Shown here in pieces: positions 45,520-57,500 of a stretch of DNA of 64,000 nucleotides. The notes below the pieces were generated by a model. The model saw nothing but the letters and a program-made list of their open reading frames with translations, made no database searches and was not told where the DNA came from. This DNA is from Erythroxylum novogranatense (Eukaryota; Streptophyta; Magnoliopsida; Malpighiales; Erythroxylaceae), in assembly GCA_029891385.1 (NCBI GenBank), contig CM057230.1:20340847-20404846 (forward strand), in the 5' to 3' direction. Numbering within the stretch: the stretch's first letter is position 1; each line of letters starts with the position of its first letter. The position numbers were made by a program, and so were the translations under genes.

Positions 45520-46437
45520 GAGTATGGAACGCTGTTACTATCGTCTAGAGGAGACCTCGCTCAATATTATTCACGACTGCCCTAGCGCAGAATCTTTGGC
45601 TTACTTTTTTTCGCTATGCCCTCCCTCTCACCTTCTTCATCAGTGATTGTCAGGACTGGCTCATCACTAATCTCAAGACCCATCATTTAGTCTCAGGCCT
45701 TGATTGGGTAGCTCTTTTTGAGATTGCTTGTTGGTTCTTATAGACCTGACGCAATTCGGCTCTTTTCGATACTCAATTTTTCTGGCCGAGTTCTCTCATG
45801 ATGGTCATTTTTCATTATGTCTGCCTGAGTTACCAGGCCTCCGAGTTGCTTAGTCGCACCAGGCTGACCCCTCGCCCGTGATCCGACCAATGTATTAGGT
45901 GGTGCCGGCCTACCTCATGATGGGTCAAACTAAATACGGATGACGCATGTTGCAGAAACATCTCCTTGGCCACTGCGGAGGGTCTTCTTCAGGACAACTT
46001 TGGGGATTGGCTTGGTGGGTTTGCTTAGAATATCGGCAGGTATTCTCCAGTTTCGACTGAACTCTGAGGTGTCTACTAAGGTCTCCTATTAGCCTGGACC
46101 CTTGGCCTTCAGCGCGTGATGTTAGAACTGGACTCTCTCGTGGTTACAGAGCTCCTCTCTGATGGCCCGCAGCGATCCCCACTCTCAATCTTCTAGTCCG
46201 GGACATCAACGAACTACTTATCCGAAATTAGGTTGTTCTTCCTCGTCACACATACAGAGAGAGTAACCGATGTGCTGACTGGCTTGCTATTCATGCTTTT
46301 ACTTTAAGACTTGGACTCACCATTTTTGCTATAACACTCTTTGGGTGTGCCTCTATCCTTCTAGAGGACATGACAGGAGTCAGTCTCCCTCGAAGTATAT
46401 TGTAATATTGTGCTCTCCCTTGTATATATATATATAA
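45520..46437 (+). mobile_element. degenerate LINE 3' part (zinc-finger and RNase H region)
   Basis: Across frames one can read the LINE zf-RVT motif (E-E-T-S-L-N-I-I-H-D-C-P-S-A-E, about 45545-45595). RNase H pieces follow (D-N-F-G-D-W-L-G-G, about 46000; L-E-L-D-S-L-V-V-T-E-L-L, about 46125-46160; R-x-T-D-V-L/W-L, about 46270). A C/T-rich 3' UTR ends in a TATA/A tail at about 46420-46437. It contains many stops and no intact frame. Confidence 0.7.
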
Positions 46438-47285
46438 AAACTCAACATATTTTTAGCATGTAACATATCACTTGTTGATTCAATTCTATTCTAATTTATC
46501 TCATTCACACGTTTATATAGATTTATGTCTTTTTCATTTTTTAGATTTTTAATTTTTTTTCAAATTCTTTATTTTATGATTAACTTAAATTTTGTGTTTA
46601 TGTAATACTTCTCTTAATTATTTAGCCCAAATAATGATTTGTTTACCTTAATTATTTTCTTATAATGACTGGTTTAATTTGTTTTTACTTGTCTTTTCTA
46701 ATTTATATATTTATTTACTTATTTTATCTTTTATTGTTAATCTTTAACTTATTTTATATATACTGAATTATGTATTACATTACATTACATGTTTTTATAT
46801 TTTGTATTATTATTATTATTATTATTATGCATTATATGCAAGTATGTCGAAAATAGTTTCTCTTCTAAGTAAAGTAAGAGTAACGTGGCATATTATTGAA
46901 CTTTTCCAGATCTCGCGTTTTAAATGGACTTTCACTTAGTGTTATTGTTATGCATAAATGATTATTAATTAAATGCAATGCAACAAAAAAAATTGGATAA
47001 GTCCTTAACTTCTAATTTACTCAAACCTAAAATGAAAGAAAAACCTAATTATATGGGCCTTGATCTCATGGTTTAGGCCTTAGTCCATAAGACTTCCATC
47101 AAAACCCATAAACCCTCTGCTTATAGCCTGAAGAAATGAAACCAACTTAGGCTGATTAATCTGTGAAACTTCCCCTTCAGCGGATCGCCAGTTTGCTGTA
47201 CCCGTTACTAGAGTTTCTTTAGTGCAATCCACAAAGTGAAGATTAAGTGTGCTGATAGTAGACAGATTTTCAGTGAATTGAAACC
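46438..47285. other. AT-rich spacer and YCED1 upstream region
   Basis: AT-rich, with an (ATT)n microsatellite at about 46807-46829. The last ~200 bases are the probable promoter and leader of the next gene. No open frame of note. Confidence 0.45.
46807..46829. repeat. ATT microsatellite
   Basis: About eight uninterrupted ATT units in the spacer upstream of the YCED1 gene. Confidence 0.8.
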
Positions 47286-48751
47286 ATGGTGTCTGTTCTG
47301 TGCTTGGCCTCTCCAGTCACAGTCACCTTATCCTCTTCTCAGAGATGGCATGGTCTGATAACCAGGAAACATCCAAGCTTTAGATTTGTTCGTTGTAAAT
47401 TTTCGAGGGTCAGTTCCAAAATGCTCGATTTAGCTGCAAAAAGCTCTATCGAGTCTGAGGAAGGGGGGACACGGGAAAGTCCGTACTTTGCATTAGTTCG
47501 TTGCGGATTTTCAAGGGCCAGCTCCAGGATCTTGAATTTAGCTGCAAAAAGTTCAATGGAGTTAGAGAATCAGACATTGAATGATATTTCTTTGAGCTGT
47601 GAGGACGAAAATGAGGAGATAGATGACAGTGAAACGGATTTGGATTCTCCTTGGGAAGGTGCGGTTACGTACAAGAGAAATGCTGCGATTACTCATGTGG
47701 AATACTGTACAACGTTGGAGAGGCTTGGGATCGGAAATCTTTCTACTGGAGTTTCAAAATCAAGGGCTTCAGTAATGGGATTAAGGGTCACAAAGGCAGT
47801 GAAGGATTACCCATTTGGAACTCCTGTTCAGGTGTCCATTGATGTCACCAGGAAGAAGAAAAAGCTGAGGCTTGATGGGATCATTAAGACTGTCATTACT
47901 CTGGATTGCAATAGGTATTTGCTACTTATGACCCTTCTTTCTGCATTGTCCATTACTTTGGTAAGGAATTGCTGTTATAGCACAAAACATGATAAAAGAG
48001 AACTATAGTATAGAGGCACCTTATTTAACTTGACAAATGTTTTCTAAGGACTACCAACGCCAAATTGAAACATTGGATAAAGAGAGCAAGGTTCAGCTGA
48101 GTTACTTGCTGATTTGAACTGTTTGTTATAGTAGAAATCTAAGAATTCATGGAAGTCTAAGCATATGCTAATGAACAGACATTATATTGCGGTATGTTCA
48201 AATGTAAGCGATGTTCATGTCTCAACAAAAATTATCTTCCGATATGTTTCTAGCAATTCATTTTATGCTATGTCAGTGTTCTTTTTGTAATCAGACCTAA
48301 TCCAACGCTCCATATGTGTTGAAGGTGTGGTCAGCCAGCTGCTCAGTGCATATACTCCAACTTCTCTCTTCTACTAACAGAAGAACCACTTGACGAGCCA
48401 GACACAATCAATATGGGAGTGATCTTTGGGGAAGACAAATTCAAATCTTCTATGTCGGATGCCGAAAAAGAAGAAGAAGAAGAGGACGAGGATGAAGCTT
48501 CCATTGATTGGGATGATAGGCTGTACTTTCCTCCTGAGGAAAAGGAGATTGATATCTCAAAGAACATAAGAGACCTGGTTCACGTTGAAATTACTATCAA
48601 TGCAATATGTGATCCAAGTTGCAAAGGTCAATGCCTCAAGTGTGGTACAAATTTGAATACAGGTTCTTGTAAATGTAATAAAGAGAAGAGTGAAGATAAA
48701 AGTTATGGCCCTCTTAAGGATTTGATGGAACAAATGCAAGCAAAATCATAG
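47286..48751 (+). CDS. YCED1: plastid YCED homolog 1 (DUF177), 23S rRNA accumulation protein
   Basis: Two exons, 47286-47914 and 48325-48751, GT-AG, 351 residues. The YceD/DUF177 family is needed for large-subunit rRNA accumulation in bacteria and plastids; the plant proteins act in chloroplasts. The N-terminus is Ser/Arg-rich like a transit peptide. The DUF177 part starts around residue 120 (S-P-W-E-G-A-V) and includes R-C-G-Q-P-A, an acidic linker (E/D run at about residue 255) and a C-terminal Cys cluster (C-D-P-S-C-K-G-Q-C-L-K-C-G ... C-K-C) that could bind zinc. Residues about 32-58 are repeated at about 69-95 (V-R-C-x-F-S-R-x-S-S-x-x-L-x-L-A-A-K-S-S), an in-frame duplication in the targeting region. 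It is convergent with the CCB3-like gene. Confidence 0.92.
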
Positions 48752-49263
48752 GGTAGCTTTACCTATAGCAAACTACAGATTTTTGTATCCAGTGCACCAT
48801 TTTCATTCCTCTAAATGGTATATATTACTCCCCAAGTCCTTTTGTTTGCAAACTGAAGTTAAATTTCCTGGAAATTGTGTTGATTTGAGTGTGGGCACAG
48901 TTTTCCCTGTACAGAATCTTTGTAGTTCACAGCTCACTCTGGAACTTTTAAATCACATTTTAGAGCACTTCCAAGTTAGAATCTGGGAATTAGTTCATAT
49001 CCATGTGAAAATTTGAGCTCAATCTGGTAAAGATTTCTCCCTTCTCAGCTCTTAATCAATTTAATCAGGTTTGAACTTTAACAAAGTAAGTTTTTACAGG
49101 CAACATCGTCTGGATTTGTTGGTCAAATTAAGCAAAGAGCTTATCCATTTTGCTTCCCTATCTACCAAAAGAAGATTACTTAGGCATTATAAATCACAGG
49201 TTTACACATAATTGGCATAAATCAGATAGCAAGATCATTTTCAACTATTTGTGTTTAAGCATA
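48752..49263. other. convergent 3' region between YCED1 and CCB3
   Basis: 512 bp shared by the two 3' ends. No coding support; the 48783-49016 frame has no motif. Both 3' UTRs and poly-A sites should lie here. Confidence 0.5.
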
Positions 49264-50555
49264 TTAGTTCACCTGTTGAGAAATAAGAACTAGAAGCCCC
49301 TGAGGACCAAGCAGTATCTCGTTAAGGAAGCTAAGCAATCCAAACCACACTACAGGTGTGATATCCACTCCTCCAAGTGGTGGAATCACCTTTCGGGTTG
49401 GAATAAGTAGTGGTTCCGTGGGAGCATAAGCTATCACAAAGGGAAATTTTCCTACAGGAAGCTTTGGATACCAAGACATTACAATTCTTATTATGAACAG
49501 AAAGGCAAATGCTGAGAGAAATGGCCCTAATATTCCAATTGCTACTTTTGCTGTTGCTGGGTCTAAATCTGCTAATATCAGTCTCTGAATGAAATGAAAG
49601 GTTGATTCTGATGCCCTTAATGTGTTGATATTTCTCACAATCTCAAAATCTTCAAATGGGTTCTTCTCAAGAGATGCATATGATGTCACATGTTTCAGTT
49701 CCAGGTTTAGAGAGGCTGTAATTCCAACATAGCAACCTCCGGTAGACCTTGAAATATGATGCCCCTGACTGGGACGAAGCCTGGCAGGACACCTGAATCT
49801 TTCCTGCCATAAGATGAGCAGTTAAAGATGATGGAAATGTATTGCATGTTGGAGTCTACAAATTTTCCTCAAACATGAACATCTTTCAAATTCTACTCAG
49901 CAGTCACTGTAAAAACTTTTGGCATCCTGGGAATCATCAAGAAACCAATATGAAGTTCTTTTCATGAACTCGTTAACTAGGTCTCATTTAACCTCTATAA
50001 CAATATGAGACACAAACGTTTTCCTTATGTTCGTGCTTTGATGTTTGTAAACAAAAACCTACAAAAGATTGCACAAAGGTTTAAGCAACATTGCTAGTTG
50101 GTTCAGACACATTGCATTACATATAAATTAACTACAGAAAAATTGGAAGATAAGTTAAATTTATGAAAATACCATCCGCTACATTGCAAAGATAAAGATC
50201 ATCAACTTCCAACTGTCTATTTCATTATTTTCATAAATAAAAGGGAAAATAGTTCAAACTAGGTAGATACTTTCCCAGCAAAAGCAACAAGGAAAAAGTC
50301 AGAAACGGAGAACAGAAGAAAGCAAAGAAACAGATCAAACAGAGCAGGGTGTTGAGTGGTACTTACAGAGAAATTTAATTTCTGTTTCTTATAAATCAAA
50401 CTTGAGCACCCTACACCCAGAAGAAAGAACGCTTATACTTCAAACTTAGATGATAAGATAAGCAAGTGAAACTTAAGACCAAACGTCTGCAACAAAGCGG
50501 AAAAGATTGTACCTTTGATGTGGGTATGGTCGAATAGCGAAGAACACGTTGCCAT
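49264..50555 (-). CDS. CCB3: CCB3-like YGGT-family thylakoid membrane protein
   Basis: Three exons on the minus strand, 50555-50513, 50410-50367 and 49803-49264, sum to 627 nt, 208 residues. The splice sites are ...AAAG|GT, TGTAG|GG, TCT|GTAAGT and GGCAG|GA. The first ~90 residues look like a transit peptide (Ser, Arg, hydrophobic). The YGGT part has A-D-L-D-P-A-T-A-K, membrane segment 1 (L-S-A-F-A-F-L-F-I-I-R-I-V-M-S-W-Y-P), the conserved A-P-T-E-P-L-L-I-P-T-R-K-V-I-P-P, then D-I-T-P-V-V-W-F and membrane segment 2. The A-D-L-D-P-A-T-A-K and P-V-V-W-F-G-L tracts point to CCB3 rather than YLMG. CCB3 is a cofactor-assembly factor for haem attachment to cytochrome b6 in cytochrome b6f. If exons 1-2 were not used, a shorter form starting at an in-frame codon is possible. 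Confidence 0.85.
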
Positions 50556-51284
50556 TTAGTTATTCACCTACGGAGTACAGAGAGATCAGAAGGTTGGGTG
50601 TAAGGTGAGAGTTGCATTCAGGCGAACGTTATCCTTGAGGTCCTCTTGGTTCTTTTCTGTTTTCTGTTTTCTGTTTCTTTTTTTACGTTTCAAGGAAAAT
50701 TAATATGATTGTATATTTTAATTAATTGAGTTTTTTTTTCATTTACAGGAAATGTATAATCATTAATTTTAAATATATATTAAAATATATATTATTTATC
50801 TTTTAACATGTTTAAAATTTTATAAAATAATTTTAAAATGAATGATAAATAATAAAACATTTGAAATAAAAATTGTGACTTTTTTAAATCTATTTATTCT
50901 TATTAATTTAATATAAATCTATAATTTAAAATGAGTGAATTTTAATATCATTTTCAAAAACATTTGGGTAAATAACATAATTATGAAAAATATTTTATAC
51001 GGTTTGATAAAACAAGTTAAACAAGCCACTAAAGAATGGTTAAGTTGGTATAATAGAGGCGTACGGGGCCAAAATGTTACGTGTTTGATTTCTCTTATTA
51101 TGTTCTCTCGATCGAACATGTTGTATAACACTTACCTAACATGGAGTACCCGATTGATATGATTTATAAATTATTGTGTCAATTTAAATATTTATCCAAT
51201 ACGAATGGAAAGAACAAAGATTGCAAATTGCGGATTCCCTTTTTTTTTTAATGGACATAATGTGGCAACATTTAACCAACCATG
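50556..51284. other. CCB3 promoter side and AT-rich spacer
   Basis: 50556-50690 is the probable leader and promoter of the minus-strand CCB3-like gene, including a TTTTCTGTTTTCTGTTTTC run. The rest is AT-rich and without a gene. Confidence 0.45.
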
Positions 51285-51497
51285 ATTGATTCAATACCGT
51301 CACGTCTGTCGCGAACGAAATCGTTGCGCGAATTGGTTAGCGGCTCTTGCGGGGCGTTTTGGTTTCGGCATTTATTATCTACCTTCTCCTCTTTCGGGAT
51401 GTCTTACTCTCCTCCTAGAGGACATGTACGGGGTAGATACCCCACAGGTCACGAATTAGGCTGTACTTTCTCCCTTTTATGTATATATAAAAAAAGA
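51285..51497 (+). mobile_element. short LINE 3' tail
   Basis: In one frame it reads E-R-N-R-C-A-N-W-L-A-A-L-A-G-R (about 51312-51356), the C-terminal RNase H helix of plant LINEs (usual N-R-x-A-D-W-L-A). L-L-L-E-D-M-Y-G, a stop, a C/T-rich 3' UTR and an A/G-rich tail at about 51487-51497 follow. It is 5'-truncated, of the same type as at 1-249 and 45520-46437. No clear target duplication seen. Confidence 0.6.
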
Positions 51498-51840
51498 AAG
51501 GCAAGTACAGGTATATTTGGCGAATCACATAGCATAATGAACACTTATGTCAGGAATGATCCAAGGCTATCTTCAATTAATCATCATCAATCACCGTTAT
51601 AGTCTTAGGACCTCCATTCTCATTCCTCTGGGGTTCCTTCTTGTATTTATTCACTGTATTTTGTCTCCTGCAACTGCAACATCTTATGAATGTATTCTGA
51701 TCTCACAACTGGTATCTTGAAGAATAGCCAGCTCTGATCAAGCAGCCTTCCTGTGGTAGCATAAGATAGTGCTTGATTAACATTCTCCCAAGTTGGAAGT
51801 TCCAGACAAGTCGAAACAATCCATTTAAGATCCAAATTTC

Positions 51841-53512
51841 TTACAGATTAGCTTTCTTGAGCTGCAAAAGTCTAGACCACCTCTTGTCAACAGAAGCTGT
51901 ACTTTGTGCCCCAATGACTGTGACAACAGAAAAAACATGTTCTTTAGTAACTGAGAAGTGAGAACACATAACGTTGTACCTTGTTAACCGGTCTTTACAC
52001 GTATGCTCACATTGCAATGTGGGTTCGGACTTTTCACATGTCTCTGAGCAAGTATCCTGCATGGCAGAAACCTGGTGAGTTTGCACATTGCAATTATATA
52101 GATTCTGTCATTGACTCTTATGTTTAGAGGACCGTTGTGGATAATCAAGTCCATACTTCAACTGAGGTGGTTAACCGGATCGTGTCCTGTACCAGTGAGT
52201 CAAGATCAGCTTCAGTTCCAGGCTTCACATAGATAACCTGCAATACATTAATTAACTTTGTTAGTTTCTGAATGTGATCAAAGAAGGAAAAGGAAGGATT
52301 GCAAGAGAGCCTAGTGACTTAATGATGGATCATCGCCCCCAATTTCAGGTAGCTGGAGAGCACGATTGTTTCTACTGGACTGTAGAACCCAAACGCTGAA
52401 ATTTGTGTCAACCTGAAAGGAAGATGAAAAACAAGTATGTTATCACTAAATTCTACAACCACTGATCAATCATCATCAGCTACAGAAGAAAGTAAGTTTA
52501 CAGGAAACTTCGTTACATTCTTGAAAAATGAAGTCCATAGCCTCTTGTTTGCAGTCAATAAATAGAGAATCTACGAATAGAAATTGCTGCTAAGGGAATT
52601 CCGTTGTGCCTTTGAACCAATTGAAAATTAAGTGATGATGTTCAAGATGTCAAACCTTTCTGCAGTAAGGGGAAAAGCAGATGCAACATTTCCTGGTAAA
52701 GGATGTTATGATCCTCCCTTCCACTGAGAAACCAAAGCTTGCATGCTAGAACAAAGACGACAATGGAAGATTATTATCAAATTCCATCCTGGTTCATTAT
52801 GCTCTCAGAGAATTGAGGAGCCAATATTCTAAAAGCTACATGATTTCACATCCACTACAAGGTACAACAATCTAAAGCAAGCCACGCACAAGGTATTGAT
52901 AATCCATACGCAAAAGTTGATTGGTGTATCTGTACCATGATTAGCTGAAAATATACATATAGCTGACAGATCAAAGTGAAGGTGTGGAAACTTATTAACC
53001 TTTTGGATGCACAGACTGACAGAAACCTTAGCATCTTTGTCATGGTCATCTTCAATCAAATCTTCCAAGTGAAGATCTTTAAGGGAGAGTAGGTAGTCCG
53101 AGTTCCATTTTCCATGCCATCTACCATCAGCAGTAGATATACTGATCAAACGACGGGATGTCCTGGAACTTTTTTTACTCATCTGCTTAAAAGTAATGGT
53201 GTCACAAACAAGTATTTCAACTGACTAACGTAAACATATGATTAATATACTTGGAAATATCTACAAATGCAAAGACTAGCAATGGAAAAGTATGTGGTGT
53301 ATGCCCATGAAGATAGGGAGATCATAATAAGTTGGTATTCAACACAAGTTGGTGCATATGCATATGACCCGTACCAGCTTGAAGTCATTTGTTCTTGAAG
53401 CATTGATTTTGAAAGTGTGAAAAAACAACTTGTTGGGTACTGAATTAGCTGAGTTGAATCTGGGGATTGTATTTAAGGTTCTACCAGGAATAAATTTACT
53501 GGTTCCTGCCAT
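51841..53512 (-). CDS. YCED2: plastid YCED homolog 2 (DUF177), possible defective allele
   Basis: Seven exons on the minus strand: 53512-53375, 53182-53000, 52745-52656, 52412-52323, 52237-52157, 52056-52011 and 51917-51841. They sum to 705 nt, 234 residues in one frame. A transit-peptide-like N-terminus is followed by R-R-L-I-S-I-S-T-A-D-G-R-W-H-G-K-W, L-E-D-L-I-E, F-G-F-S-V-E-G-R-I-I, a C-C-I-C ... Y-C-R metal-like cluster, the P-E-I-G-G-D-D-P-S motif, V-I-Y-V-K-P-G, D-T-I-R-L, and a C-S-E-T-C-E-K-S-E-P tail with W-S-R-L-L-Q-L-K-K. This is the second plant YCED (DUF177) family. The odd point is intron 4: after ...CCATCA (ends 52323) it begins TTAAGTCAC instead of GTAAGT. Reading on meets a TAG within 4 codons, and the nearest GT (4 nt on) shifts the frame. 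Confidence 0.82.
52309..52323 (-). other. broken 5' splice site of YCED2 intron 4
   Basis: The minus strand reads CCATCA|TTAAGTCAC. The exon end (52323) is fixed by family conservation (D-D-P-S) and by the phase of the next exon (starts GTT at 52237). A single G-to-T change at intron position +1 would explain it. Confidence 0.6.
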
Positions 53513-54518
53513 CCTCTGTCTCTCTAAAACAGAGTGAGTGAGATATCACAACTCAGTGAAGGAGCATGGGGGATGGCATTGCAGGCAGCCTTATCTGGCT
53601 GTGGCTAAATGCTTGGTAGACGTAAGGCCAATCTTTTGTGGGCCCATCATTTTCTTTCTATGATTGATTGAATCACAAATTGAATATCACTTGAAATATT
53701 TTCTCTTATGAAAATTTAATAGAATAGTCAAATAATTATCTGTTTTATCACTGAAAATAATTTCATATTGAATAAATTTAAAAAATATTTTAATTAAATA
53801 AATTTATTTTAACCTTTTATATATTGTTTATTAACAAACTATTAATAAATTCATCTTTTAAATTATTTATTTTAAATATATTTTAATTACTAAATCAAAA
53901 TTTTATTTGAAAATTATGTATTTGAAAATTAATTATATTTATTAACAATTTTAATTTTATTTAATTACAAAACAAATAAAATTATTAAGTAAAATTAAAA
54001 TTTCCATAACTCATTAATATTTTAATTAATGAAATATATAATATTAAATTAAATTATTCATAATTTTTATTAATAATTAATATATTAAATAATTAATATA
54101 TATATTAATTAATAGTAATAAATCAAAATATGGGGAAAAAACAGAAATAAAGACTAAAAATTGAAACAAATTTTTTTTAATGAAATTGAAAACAAAAACA
54201 AACAAAAAAAAACAAGAAACAATCAACCCCTCAACAATCAACACAATCATTAAACCAATTAATCGCTAGTCTGACCAATGGCCCGTTCAAGTCATTTTAG
54301 GGCCTTTCATGTTCCTTTTCTTTCCCCTTGTACATGTTCAGGTCACGTTCTGAGGTAACTTCTGTGAATATCTTTTTATGCTTGTTAAATGAGAAATCTA
54401 GATGACAAAATGAGGCCATTGATGATAAAAGAACAAACATTGGATGTACAGTTCTCTATGTTCTTGTCCAGTCATTATGGTTCGGGTGAAGAATTACAAT
54501 GCTCTAGTATGTCAGTGC
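53513..54518. other. YCED2 promoter side, then AT-rich spacer
   Basis: 53513-53650 includes the YCED2 leader. About 53690-54240 is extremely AT-rich, with local TATATA and AATTAA repeats and no gene. The rest is the 3' region of the next minus-strand gene. Confidence 0.5.
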
Positions 54519-57500
54519 CTAACTTAACTTGGTTGGCCAATCTATGTGGTCAACTTTCTCCCTTAAACTCCAAGCTCCATCGGCAATCTCGTCGAACAAT
54601 TGATCCCGACCCCAACTCGAAAACCCCAAGAAAAACCAGTAGTCAGCTAGAGATTGATTCCCCGACTTGAGTTCCTCAATTTCTTTACGAGTGGCTGATT
54701 GATCAAGAAAGTAAATACCTGGTACAACTTCTGGGTATTGATCTTTCATTGTTCTCCTTGTAAAAGCAACGAGAGGCATCCCACGTTTTATAAGCGGGCC
54801 ACCAAATGATAATGGAGCCTCTCTTAACAGCTTGATCTCTTCTTCAAGACCTTCCAGAGAATCCCATTCTATAGGTTTGTTATATATAAGACCTTGAAAA
54901 CCAGTATCTTGATCAGCCTTCACAATGAGAACCATCGACTTAGTAAATGGTAGCGCATTTATTTTCTCTCCAGCGGTAAGCACTGAACCAACCACCACAT
55001 CGTAAGCTGTTTCATGCAGGCTTGTTGATGTCTGAGATCTAGTCAAACTACGTTCCACAATTCTCTTTGGCATTCGGTCTATTAGTAGTATTTCATGTGC
55101 TTTGTTATTTGCAACAGCATCAGAACCATTAGTTGGGATTGGTGATGGGCCCTTGTTTTGGCCACTTTTCTGAGCCACATTAAGTAGAATTCCTATAAAA
55201 TCCAGACAAGAGAAAGCAAACCAAGACACATAAGAAAAAGATTGAGAGAGTTAGTACTCATAGTGCGTAGGCACAAACGAGAAAGAGTGAGAGTTGGTTC
55301 TCATTATGCACTCGATTGAAATTCCAAGTTGGACATGACGATGAAACAACAGAGTAGCACCTTGAAAATGGATGTTCAACTAAAGACGACAAAATTCAGA
55401 AAGGAATTTCACCTATTGCAGCGCATTGTAAGAAAGCAAAAAATCAAGGTACCAACTCAGACAACACAATTAGATCGAACTAAGTTCCATTAAAGTTTTC
55501 AATTTCGAAATACCCCAAAGAAACAGAACAATTGGATGATTGGTTTCAACAAGGTAACAGAGCAGAAAACGGCATCCCAAATTATTCCAAAGTACAAACA
55601 GCAAGCAAATTAATACTTACATGATGAGTTTGATCAATTCCAAGACCACGCCAAAAGGCCCAGATATATCTTTTGTGTATTAATGACAAACATGCTCCAT
55701 AATCATGCAAGATTGGAAGATATACACAATCCATCGAAAATTCGATATCACGCTGTATATCAAGCATAAATTGCAAAAATGCAATTGGAACTCCAACAAG
55801 TAGAAAGCATTTCGACCACAGCAAGAGAAGCAGTCCTCAAATTATAAGTTTTTCAACAACAGTTTCAATGAGGAGTAAATAATTCTGAACTTAGCTGCTA
55901 CTCCCAACATTTAAAACCTGTGTCTAAGTACTCTGTTTTCAATACTCCACGGTCATCAACAATTGAGGCGGCATGTTTTCTATATCAACTCTTTTCCAAA
56001 ATTTCACACAACACACTTTGTCCTATATTTTAATAGTTCTCTTATGACGAAAATGTTTTTTCATGAAACAGCTACCAGTCAAGATATTTTTGTTACTTCA
56101 ATATTATACCTTTAAATCCAAAAATCAAGTACTTGACTCATTCTTAATCAATATAGCATGTTTGCTGCTAGAAGTTATAAACAATCATCTTTGCATCAGA
56201 TCATGCAATAAAAAGATGCATAAACATGTTCTGTGTCAGAATATATTACCCTTGTCACTAGTGAGAAGTTGAGTATTGCTTCCATGCTCAGCCACAAACC
56301 TAATAATATCAGTGACTGCTACATTTCCTTCAAAAGAGATAGCTGTCTTCCTTTCTGCTGGAAATAACAACAGGGCAGGAAAAACTTCTCGCTGCATATA
56401 CCACAAACAAACAAAAAATTAAAAAAAAGTTTCAAAACTCTATAGGAAAATACTGAGGATTGAACCATTATCCACTGCAAGTGCGTCATAAACAAACCAA
56501 ATAAGTGAACTGAAAATTTGAAGTACAGCAATTGAAATGATAAATGACTAGAAAGATTCACCAACCACAGCAAATAATTTGAATTACTATGACCAATAAA
56601 AGCATTGTCCACAAAGTATAACCTACTTCCTAAGCGTAACAATAAATTGAATCTGGGTTCTATAGGACATACCTGTTTCATTGAGTTCAGAATCGATCTG
56701 CAATCATTTAATGTGCAATCCATTAAGAAGATTTTGGGAACCTTCAATTCAGCATTTAAACCATCTGCCACATAGCCAGCAATTTCTTAATCTTACAGCA
56801 TGATACTTGAAACCACTTCAGAAGCTTTTTTTTAAAAGATATTTGTAATGAAATTCCCCAATTGTCTCAAGCGTAGATGAAACAGTTCTCTTTGATAAAT
56901 GGGACAAGTCATCTACTGGAGTACAGGAACGTATTCTAGACTCTGAGTTTTAATAAATGGAAAAGAGATGCATGGATTTAACCAACATAAAAACTCTGAG
57001 AAACAATATACACTCACCGTCAGCAAACACCATTTCCTCACTCTGAGATCCAGTCTTTAGCATCTTCACATATCCTTTTAAGGCCCGATATACTTCACGA
57101 ACAACCAATTCCATTCTTTGGCAAAATCCACACCAGCTGTTGCTAAAAAGGACAAGCACATCCTCTTTCCAGGCAAGTGAGATATCAGAATTATTTGATT
57201 TATTAAAACCAAGAACCCATTGAGAGAAAGTACGAGATGTCACTTGAGGGATGGAATCTGCCTCATGGAAATCCAGATTAACAAATGGTGGGTGGGTGCC
57301 TTCCTTAAGGCTCTCAGGTTTGGATCCAGAGCGCCCATATGGGATAAGATTTCCATTTAAAAAACCATAAAGAAACTCTTTAATTGAAGTACAGTTAAAT
57401 GTCTGTTCAGTAGAGACATAATGTTGCTGCATAACTGGATCAATAATTACTAGGGATGGAACCCTTGTGTCACCAGTCAAAGTTTGGAGTAAACGGTAGT

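Noticed and set aside
54389..54670. Plus-strand 93-residue frame
   Set aside because: Overlaps the last exon of the thioredoxin-AlgH gene in antisense; no motif.
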